Source of the DNA: Magnetococcales bacterium
GTDB lineage: Bacteria; Pseudomonadota; Magnetococcia; Magnetococcales; JADFYX01
Assembly (NCBI GenBank): GCA_015232795.1
Contig: JADFYX010000002.1
Span: forward strand, 1-28,849
Direction: 5' to 3'
DNA: 28,849 bases
A model generated the notes under the pieces. That model saw only the letters and a list, made by a program, of their open reading frames with translations, did no database searches and was not told the origin of the DNA. The position numbers were made by a program, and so were the translations under genes. Positions 1 to 6,498 of the stretch are shown in pieces; position 1 is the stretch's first letter; each line of letters opens with the position of its first letter.

Positions 1-1
1 T

Positions 2-3000
2 AAATCTTATGAAGAGGCGTTAAATGCCTCAACAAAATTAATTGATCAGGGAAAATCCTCAGAAGATCTAGACCAAAAAGTCAAGGTTGATGATGCTCCA
101 GCACTTCGAGGTCTTGCCACCTTGCGGCAGGAAGTCCGACGTATGGTTGGCACAAAAAACGGTACCATAAGCAAGGCACGTATAATCGCCGACATTCGTG
201 GATCATTAGGATATGGTGGGATGATTCACTATTTCAAAAATTATATATTACGTCAAGATCAACATCTGGTGGAAAAGGTTAACTACTATATTGATCTTAC
301 CCATAAAGATATCATGCTTTATAAATCCTTAGGAACAACACCAGAAGAAAAGGTTGCTTTGGACGATATTGACAGGACAATTTTACAATATCAAAAGATG
401 CTTGATGTGGCTGCTCCCTTAATATTGCAGGAAAAAACTGCCTTTCTTCTTGATCAAACCGTAAAAGTTAGTGACGATTTAGCCCTACGTGGATTGCGGA
501 CAATAGACCGAGAAATTGCCTATCAACTTTTTAAGCAGGACCAGAAAGTAAGCACATCTCTTGAAGATGTTAAAAACCTGACAATATTCTCATTTTTGAT
601 ATCGACATCTCTAATTGTCTTCCTAGGAGCTTTTCTCCTGTGGCTGACCTTTAACCTCATTATCCGTCCTATCCAGATGTTAACAGAGGTAATGGTCAGG
701 TTGTCACAAAACCGTTTAGATACCTCGATACCCGACCTACCAGAAGAGAACGAAATTGGTCAGATGGTCTCTGCCATAAAGATTTTTAAAGAAAATGCTG
801 TACAACGAAAGGAGGCGGAACGGAAGTTATCTATCGAGGTAGAAAAAAGCAAAAAAATGACAACTGATTTACTAAAAAGTGAAGCAAAAGTTCGTTCTAT
901 TCTCGAAAACATAGTAGATGGCTTGATAACCATTGATAAAGTTGGATCAGTGCTATCGTTAAACCCAGCAGCGGAAACAATTTTTGGTTATCAGGAAGAC
1001 GAGGTACTTGGCAACAATATCAATATGTTGATGCCCTCTCCCTACCATGAAGAACATGATGGTTACCTGTACAATTATATAAATACCGGGCAAGCAAAGA
1101 TTATAGGTAAGGGCCGAGAAGTTGTTGGCAAGCGAAAAAATGGAGAGCACTTTCCTATGGATCTATCTGTAAGTGAGAGCCAGGTAGAAGGATCTATAAT
1201 TTTTACTGGTATTGTTCGAGATATCACCAGTCGCAAAGAGGCAGATCAACAATTACGGGAAGCTAAAAAAACTGCGGATCTTGCCAACCGTTCCAAAAGT
1301 GATTTTCTTGCCAATATGAGCCATGAAATCCGTACCCCCATGAATGCCATAATTGGTATGAGCCACCTTGCTTTACGTACAGATCTTAATCCCAAACAAG
1401 AGGATTACCTTAACAAAATCAAATCTGCCTCTTACTCTCTTTTAGGAATTATCAACGATATACTTGATTTTTCTAAAATTGAAGCTGGCAAGCTTACCAT
1501 GGAATCCATAGATTTTAACCTTGATAGCATACTGGATAATCTGGCTAACCTAGTAGGTATTAAAGCTGAAGAGAAAGAGCTTGAACTTATTTTTGACCGT
1601 CCAGACAGCGTGCCCAACGCCTTAATTGGTGATCCTACACGTTTAGGACAAATATTGATAAATCTCACCAATAATGCAGTTAAATTTACCGATCATGGGG
1701 AGATAAACCTTAGAGTTGAACTACTGCAAAAACAGGATGACAAAATACAGTTAGGCTTTATCATTAAAGATACAGGTATAGGCATGACTCCCCAACAGTG
1801 TGAAAAACTGTTTAAATCTTTTAGTCAGGCAGACACCTCCACCACACGAAAATATGGTGGCACCGGGTTGGGACTCTCTATTAGTAAACAGTTGGTAGAG
1901 ATGATGGATGGTCAAATTAGAGTAGATAGTGAAAAAGACAAAGGCTCTGTATTTACATTTGATATTTGGCTTTATGAACAAACAAAACAGAAAAAGGCAC
2001 AATCCCTCCTCTCATCCGACCTTAAAGGCACACGGGTACTGGTGGTTGATGACAATGAAAACTCATGCCAGGTACTGAGTGAAATTGTAAATTCCTTTAA
2101 TTTTGAGGCAATAAAAGCACATTCAGGATTTGAAGCCATAAAAATTCTTGAAAATGAAATATCTAAACAAGGAGAGTGTGATATAAAACTGATTTTTCTA
2201 GATTGGAAAATGCCTGAATTAAATGGAATTGAAACTGCACAACAAATTCGCAATATGTCAGATATATCACCTATGCCAAAATTTGTTTTAGTAACAGCAT
2301 ATGGACATGAAGAGCTTAAATCAGAAGTTACAGAAAATAATTTTAAAAAAATACTATATAAGCCATTGAACTCGTCTCAAGTATTAGATTGCATCATGGA
2401 TATTTTTGGTATTGATAGGGCCATCGCAAAAGTAAAAAGCCGTGATGTTGATGCTATTATAGGTATATTAGGTGCCCATGTTTTACTTGTCGAAGATAAT
2501 AAGATCAACCAACAGGTTGCAACAGAGCTGTTAGAAGCAAACGGTTTGCTGGTAACTGTGGCAAATAATGGTATTGAAGCTGTTAAACTGGTAGAAGAGA
2601 ATAACTTTGAAATTGTATTGATGGATATCCAAATGCCCGAAATGGATGGTTTTACCGCTACTGGTAAAATTCGTGAGATACCCGGTTGTGAAAATCTGCC
2701 AATATTGGCAATGACAGCCCATGCAATGGAAGGAGATAGACAGAAGAGCCTAAATGCTGGCATGGATGAACATGTGACCAAACCCATTGATCCTGACAAA
2801 CTGTTTGAAGCTTTAGTTCAGTGGATACCAGCAAAAGATAGAGGTGTGGTTGTCAGCGAGAGTACAACTGTTGAAAATAATAGTGACTCTACCTTACCCG
2901 ATACCCTGCCAGGAATTGATCTTACAATAGGATTAAAACATCTATCTGGTAACAAACATCTGCTGGAAAAATTACTCCGTGAGTTTTATAGAGATTATTT

Positions 3001-3532
3001 TGATATTATTAACGAATTACGTTTATCTATAAATAACGATTTACAATCAGCCCAAAGAACTGCCCACACAATCAAAGGTATAGCTGGTTCTATTGGGGCA
3101 ACATCTCTAAAGGACAGTGCCTTCAACCTGGAGCTTGCCATCAAAGATAAAAAAACCGACCAATTTGAAAATTTGCTTATCCTGTTAGATAACAGCCTAA
3201 GCCCTGTGCTAAATGGTCTTAAATATCTAGGTCAAGATAGTTGTGATATAGAGTTAAAAACTGAGGAAAAAGAGATAACCCAGGAGCTATCCCCAAGTGA
3301 GATTGAACTTTTAACTCCTCTATTTAATGAATTAAATGGACTTCTCATATCAGGCCATTCACAATCACAAAACAAGTTGGCTAATATAATAGAGCTATTA
3401 AAAAATAATGGTACATCACAGTTGCAAAAAATTGATAAGTTAATTGAAGATTATGAATATGAGGAGGCCACAGAAATTTTCCTAACGGTAGCTGATACGT
3501 TTAACATACCGTTAAAAAGTGGAGACGAGTAA
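2..3532 (+). CDS. Hybrid sensor histidine kinase (HAMP-PAS-HisKA-HATPase-REC-REC-HPt), 5' end cut off by window
   Basis: This is an inner-membrane phosphorelay kinase. The frame is open from base 2, so the true start lies upstream; the TTG at 122 is only an internal codon. Numbering residues from that TTG, a helical extracytoplasmic sensor precedes one visible membrane segment (about 153-178). HAMP, PAS (about 255-370), HisKA with the phospho-acceptor H401 in an SHEIRTP motif, and a HATPase domain with DTGIGM and GGTGLGLSIS boxes follow. Next come receiver 1 (D694 in FLDWKMPELNG), receiver 2 (D835 in LMDIQMPEMDG) and an HPt domain with H982 in AHTIKGIAG. All key residues are present, so a complete His-Asp-His relay is possible within one chain. 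The sensor carries an internal repeat (bases 68-135 and 449-517). The stop overlaps the next gene's ATG by one base, suggesting translational coupling. The ligand is unknown. Confidence 0.93.
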   Translation, partial: KSYEEALNASTKLIDQGKSSEDLDQKVKVDDAPALRGLATLRQEVRRMVGTKNGTISKARIIADIRGSLGYGGMIHYFKNYILRQDQHLVEKVNYYIDLTHKDIMLYKSLGTTPEEKVALDDIDRTILQYQKMLDVAAPLILQEKTAFLLDQTVKVSDDLALRGLRTIDREIAYQLFKQDQKVSTSLEDVKNLTIFSFLISTSLIVFLGAFLLWLTFNLIIRPIQMLTEVMVRLSQNRLDTSIPDLPEENEIGQMVSAIKIFKENAVQRKEAERKLSIEVEKSKKMTTDLLKSEAKVRSILENIVDGLITIDKVGSVLSLNPAAETIFGYQEDEVLGNNINMLMPSPYHEEHDGYLYNYINTGQAKIIGKGREVVGKRKNGEHFPMDLSVSESQVEGSIIFTGIVRDITSRKEADQQLREAKKTADLANRSKSDFLANMSHEIRTPMNAIIGMSHLALRTDLNPKQEDYLNKIKSASYSLLGIINDILDFSKIEAGKLTMESIDFNLDSILDNLANLVGIKAEEKELELIFDRPDSVPNALIGDPTRLGQILINLTNNAVKFTDHGEINLRVELLQKQDDKIQLGFIIKDTGIGMTPQQCEKLFKSFSQADTSTTRKYGGTGLGLSISKQLVEMMDGQIRVDSEKDKGSVFTFDIWLYEQTKQKKAQSLLSSDLKGTRVLVVDDNENSCQVLSEIVNSFNFEAIKAHSGFEAIKILENEISKQGECDIKLIFLDWKMPELNGIETAQQIRNMSDISPMPKFVLVTAYGHEELKSEVTENNFKKILYKPLNSSQVLDCIMDIFGIDRAIAKVKSRDVDAIIGILGAHVLLVEDNKINQQVATELLEANGLLVTVANNGIEAVKLVEENNFEIVLMDIQMPEMDGFTATGKIREIPGCENLPILAMTAHAMEGDRQKSLNAGMDEHVTKPIDPDKLFEALVQWIPAKDRGVVVSESTTVENNSDSTLPDTLPGIDLTIGLKHLSGNKHLLEKLLREFYRDYFDIINELRLSINNDLQSAQRTAHTIKGIAGSIGATSLKDSAFNLELAIKDKKTDQFENLLILLDNSLSPVLNGLKYLGQDSCDIELKTEEKEITQELSPSEIELLTPLFNELNGLLISGHSQSQNKLANIIELLKNNGTSQLQKIDKLIEDYEYEEATEIFLTVADTFNIPLKSGDE

Positions 3533-4611
3533 TGCCCCAAATACGTGATACTATACTGATAGTTGATGATGAACGCTTTAACATAAATGTTCTAAAAGAT
3601 CTGTTGGATGCCGATTATGATACAATGGTGGCACGCAACGGAATACAAGCATTAAAAAGGGTAAACTCTGGAACTCTGCCAGACTTGATTTTACTTGATA
3701 TCATGATGCCAGAGATGGATGGTTATGAGGTTTGTAAACAGCTAAAAGAGAGCGAAAACACCAAAGATATACCTGTTATTTTTGTTACAGCCATGAGTAA
3801 TGTAGATGATGAGATGAAAGGGTTTGCCCTTGGTGCAGTTGATTATATAACCAAACCTATTTCACCACCCATAGTTCTTGCCAGAATAAAAACCCACCTT
3901 GCCTTAAAACACAGCCTGGAAAAACAGAAGGAACTCAACCAAATTAAAAATAAATTTTTAGGTGTTGCTGCCCATGATCTTCGCAACCCTCTTACCTCCC
4001 TACAGGGAATGAGCCAGTTGATGTTGAAGATACACCTACCAGAAGAGAAAAAAATAAAATTTTTGCAGTCAATCAATAAAACCAGCCATCAAATGCTAAA
4101 GCTGGTTAATGATCTACTGGATGTATCGGTAATTGAAAGTGGACGGTTTGATTTACGCTCTGAGATGAATAACTTAAGCCAGCTTGTTGCAGAACGAGTT
4201 GAACTTATTTCTGATATTGCCAAAAACAAAGGAATTACACTGATTTCCAACCTGGCAGATCTGCCTGACACCCAATTTGATGAAGATAGAATTGGCCAGG
4301 TTGTAGATAATTTATTGACCAATGCAATTAAATTTTCTAACTCCGAGAGCACTGTCACCCTGATCACCAGAGAGGTTGATGGTAAAATTGAGTTATCTGT
4401 AACAGACCAAGGGCAAGGTATACCAGCAGATGAGATTAACAGCCTTTTTGGCTCTTTTAAAAAAACCAGTGTAAAACCAACAGGTGGTGAAAAAAGCACA
4501 GGCTTGGGTCTCTCAATTGTTAAAAAAATTGTTGAGGCACATAATGGTAATATCAAGGTTGAAAGTGAAGTCGGCAAAGGCACAACATTTTTAGTATCAC
4601 TTAATAAATAA
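3532..4611 (+). CDS. Receiver-histidine kinase protein (REC-HisKA-HATPase)
   Basis: This is a soluble 359-residue protein with the receiver first and the kinase second. The receiver (about 5-125) has the acidic pair DDE, the phospho-acceptor D56 in LLDIMMPEMDG, a VTAM switch and a TKP lysine. A short coiled-coil-like linker leads to HisKA with H148 in AAHDLRNPL, then a HATPase domain with N, G1 (DQGQGIP) and GLGLSIVKKIV boxes. No membrane segment or PAS domain is visible. This architecture is known for kinases whose activity is gated by phosphorylation of their own receiver, so it probably acts downstream of the hybrid kinase before it. The ATG shares one base with that gene's TAA, which supports both the start and coupled expression. 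The output target is not visible. Confidence 0.92.
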   Translation: MPQIRDTILIVDDERFNINVLKDLLDADYDTMVARNGIQALKRVNSGTLPDLILLDIMMPEMDGYEVCKQLKESENTKDIPVIFVTAMSNVDDEMKGFALGAVDYITKPISPPIVLARIKTHLALKHSLEKQKELNQIKNKFLGVAAHDLRNPLTSLQGMSQLMLKIHLPEEKKIKFLQSINKTSHQMLKLVNDLLDVSVIESGRFDLRSEMNNLSQLVAERVELISDIAKNKGITLISNLADLPDTQFDEDRIGQVVDNLLTNAIKFSNSESTVTLITREVDGKIELSVTDQGQGIPADEINSLFGSFKKTSVKPTGGEKSTGLGLSIVKKIVEAHNGNIKVESEVGKGTTFLVSLNK

Positions 4612-4672
4612 ACGATATTTAATAAAAGAATCTGATAACTATCGTGGTTCTTTAAAAAAGGAAAAACAGACA

Positions 4673-5056
4673 ATGAACAAACCATTAGATCGTATATTAT
4701 ACGCTGAAGACGAGCCTGACATTCAGGAGGTTGCTGTACTTGCCCTTGAGACTGTTGGCGGGTTTAACTTAAAAATTTGCAACACAGGAAAAGAGGCGGT
4801 TGCTGCTGCTTTGGAGTATAAACCGGATTTACTGCTTTTTGATGTAATGATGCCTGAAATGGATGGACCCACAGCAATGCAAGAGATTCGGACTTTACCA
4901 GGAATGGAAAACATACCTGTTATTTTCATGACTGCCAAAGTGCAACCCGAAGAGATTGCCCATTACAAAAATTTGGGAGCTTTAGATGTTATTCCAAAAC
5001 CTTTTGATCCTATGAACCTAGCAGATGCGGTTCGCGATTGTTGGAACAAACTCTAA
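4673..5056 (+). CDS. Single-domain response regulator (CheY-like)
   Basis: This 127-residue protein is a receiver domain only, with no DNA-binding or enzymatic output. It shows the acidic pair ED near residue 12, phospho-acceptor D57 in LLFDVMMPEMDG, a T in FMTAKV and the lysine in PKPFDP, so it should be phosphorylatable. An AAGGA-type ribosome site precedes the ATG. It lies 61 bases after the receiver-kinase gene and is likely co-transcribed; it may be a phosphate shuttle or sink in the relay, or act on a protein such as a motor switch. Its TAA shares one base with the ATG of a truncated receiver fragment. Confidence 0.9.
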   Translation: MNKPLDRILYAEDEPDIQEVAVLALETVGGFNLKICNTGKEAVAAALEYKPDLLLFDVMMPEMDGPTAMQEIRTLPGMENIPVIFMTAKVQPEEIAHYKNLGALDVIPKPFDPMNLADAVRDCWNKL

Positions 5057-5160
5057 TGGACCATCAAAAACTCCATTTTTTTCTAGTTGATGATGACCCG
5101 TCAATTTTGGAGATTGAAAAACATAGACAATTTCACTGTATGTCTACTCACAGTAAATAA
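5056..5160 (+). pseudogene. Remnant of a response regulator receiver domain (34 codons)
   Basis: A frame starting with an ATG that overlaps the preceding stop (TAATG) encodes 34 residues. Residues 7-20 (HFFLVDDDPSILEI) are the classic first strand, acidic cluster and start of helix 1 of a receiver domain. The reading then leaves the fold and ends at TAA 5158-5160, with no phospho-acceptor Asp, Thr or Lys. The next receiver gene starts 10 bases later. The simplest reading is an internal or 3' deletion of a former receiver gene, leaving its coupled start. It may still be translated as a leader for the next gene, whose AAGGAG ribosome site sits across its stop codon. Confidence 0.7.
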
Positions 5161-5170
5161 GGAGATAGTA

Positions 5171-5530
5171 ATGACAACCATTTTAATTATAGATGACGAT
5201 GCCGAGCTAAGAGAGATAGTAAGATTAAAATTGGAGGTAGATAACTATCAGGTATTAGATACAGAAAGCGGTGAATCAGGAGTTGAAATTGCTCTTGAAC
5301 ATAAACCTGACATCATACTTATGGATATCTTAATGCCGGGAATCTCTGGTCATGAAGCAATAGAAAGCCTGACTAAACAAGGATATGGCGGAATGATTCT
5401 GGCTCTTACCAATGATAAAGATTTTGCCAAGGCAAAAGAGGTAGGAGCATATGATTTTTTAGCTAAACCCCTTACTCCATTTTTTGAAAAACGGGTTGCC
5501 TCTCTTTGGGCAAAATTTAATGAAGAGTAG
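5171..5530 (+). CDS. Single-domain response regulator
   Basis: This 119-residue receiver-only protein has the acidic cluster IIDDDAE, phospho-acceptor D52 in ILMDILMPGISG, a T in LALTNDKDF and the conserved lysine in LAKPLTP. The ATG at 5171 is chosen because AAGGAG lies at 5159-5164 and the receiver fold starts immediately after it. A longer in-frame extension to 5087 would read through the preceding remnant in another frame and encodes nothing receiver-like. It is the last of the signalling genes in this block. There is no output domain, so it probably acts by protein contact or as a phosphate carrier. Confidence 0.9.
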   Translation: MTTILIIDDDAELREIVRLKLEVDNYQVLDTESGESGVEIALEHKPDIILMDILMPGISGHEAIESLTKQGYGGMILALTNDKDFAKAKEVGAYDFLAKPLTPFFEKRVASLWAKFNEE

Positions 5531-5541
5531 GCTTTTTTAAT

Positions 5542-5575
5542 GCCTTTTAAAAGCAAACCTTGAAGGCTTTATCTT
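5542..5575 (+). terminator. Possible weak intrinsic terminator
   Basis: Shortly after the stop of the last receiver gene, GCCTT (5542-5546) can pair with AAGGC (5563-5567), with a smaller CAA/TTG pairing inside the loop, followed by TTTATCTT. The stem is short and the T-run is interrupted, so it is only a candidate end for the signalling operon. Confidence 0.3.
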
Positions 5576-5588
5576 AAAAACCTCTACA

Positions 5589-5607
5589 GGGGACAATAAT
5601 TGTCCCC
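5589..5607. repeat. Perfect 19-bp palindrome, possible operator or REP-like element
   Basis: GGGGACAAT and ATTGTCCCC flank a single central A, giving a perfect dyad 36 bases before the Rieske gene start. Flanking CTACA (5584-5588) and TTGTAG (5614-5619) partly extend the symmetry. It could be a repressor operator for the Rieske/HIT genes, or a single copy of a repetitive extragenic palindrome. There is no T-run, so it is not a typical terminator. Confidence 0.55.
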
Positions 5608-5642
5608 AGACCCTTGTAGTAATTTCTTTTTGGAAAACTATT

Positions 5643-6023
5643 ATGACTCTCTTACCATGGGCGGAACATGATCATGCCCCTGTTATCGGAACAATTATCT
5701 GTGTAGAAACTGATATACCTAAAATTGGCGGCAAAGCATTTAGTTTTGGAGATGGCAACAAACCATTTAGAATGTTCATAATAAGAGATGGTGATGAGTT
5801 AAAAGCCTATATAAACGGTTGTACCCATTTTACCGGCACTCCCTTAAATCCCAACGAAGTTGGCAATTTTCTCGACGCAAAAGACCCTACACTAATATAT
5901 TGTGGTGTACACGGCTCGCGGTTTTTACTCTCAACCGGTGCATGTGTTTCGGGAGATTGTGATGGAGAAGGGTTGCAAGCAATACCCATAAGTGTCATAG
6001 ACGGACAGATAATGATAGGTTGA
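5643..6023 (+). CDS. Rieske-type [2Fe-2S] ferredoxin-like protein
   Basis: This 126-residue soluble protein has the two Rieske cluster loops, C60-T-H62 and C87-G-V-H90. Two Cys and two His are the expected ligands of a [2Fe-2S] cluster. The stretch between the loops is 24 residues, longer than the roughly 15-17 common in Rieske ferredoxins. There is no signal peptide, membrane anchor or oxygenase catalytic domain, so it resembles a stand-alone electron carrier or a small subunit of an unidentified redox enzyme. It lies 6 bases upstream of a HIT-family gene and is probably co-transcribed with it. The partner enzyme is not in the window. Confidence 0.82.
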   Translation: MTLLPWAEHDHAPVIGTIICVETDIPKIGGKAFSFGDGNKPFRMFIIRDGDELKAYINGCTHFTGTPLNPNEVGNFLDAKDPTLIYCGVHGSRFLLSTGACVSGDCDGEGLQAIPISVIDGQIMIG

Positions 6024-6029
6024 AACAGC

Positions 6030-6452
6030 ATGGATATAATAATGCAACAAACTACACTTCACCCTGTACTAGCCAAAGATTGCATTGAAGTAGGAGACCT
6101 TGAAGTCTGCAAGGTGTTATTGATGAATGACATGCACTATCCCTGGCTGATATTAGTACCTGATCGCCCAGATCTAAAAGATTTTGATGAGATAAAAAAT
6201 GCAGACATAATCCACCTTCACGCCGATATAAAAAAAGCGTCAGAAGTGTTACGAAACCTCTATAACCCCACAAAAATAAACATAGCAGCCCTAGGCAACA
6301 TGGTACCACAACTACACATACATGTTATTGCCAGGTTTAATACTGACAAAGCATGGCCAAACCCAGTTTGGGGTCGCCACTCACCACTACCCTATAGCAA
6401 TAAAATTTTAGATGGTACTTTGCATCGTTTTAAAAAAGCGTTTGAATTCTGA
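6030..6452 (+). CDS. HIT-family nucleotide hydrolase-like protein
   Basis: This 140-residue histidine-triad protein probably cleaves a nucleoside phosphate or dinucleoside polyphosphate bond in the cytosol. The motif reads PQLHIHVIARF, followed by a WPNPVWG segment typical of one bacterial HIT branch. The first His of the canonical triad is Gln, while the middle (nucleophilic) and last His are kept. The ATG at 6030 lies 6 bases after the Rieske stop; a second ATG at 6042 is an alternative start. Convergent with the downstream kinase gene, with only about 46 bases between them. The substrate is not predictable from sequence. Confidence 0.85.
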   Translation: MDIIMQQTTLHPVLAKDCIEVGDLEVCKVLLMNDMHYPWLILVPDRPDLKDFDEIKNADIIHLHADIKKASEVLRNLYNPTKINIAALGNMVPQLHIHVIARFNTDKAWPNPVWGRHSPLPYSNKILDGTLHRFKKAFEF

Positions 6453-6498
6453 AAGATAAAATAATTTTATTGTATCTAGATTAGTTTTTTTTATTGAG

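Noticed and set aside
4626..4653. AAAGAA/TTCTTT inverted repeat before the first receiver-only gene
   Set aside because: Short AT-rich stem without a T-run; not enough to call a terminator.
4089..4685. 198-codon open frame antisense to the receiver-kinase gene
   Set aside because: It lies opposite a well-supported kinase domain and has no recognisable domain or ribosome site.
5087..5170. 28-residue N-terminal extension of the second receiver-only protein
   Set aside because: It overlaps the receiver remnant in another frame, encodes nothing receiver-like, and a strong AAGGAG site supports the ATG at 5171.
6456..6470. ATAAAAT-A-ATTTTAT palindrome between the HIT and kinase genes as a terminator
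   Set aside because: The stem is only A-T pairs and no T-run follows; too likely by chance in AT-rich DNA.
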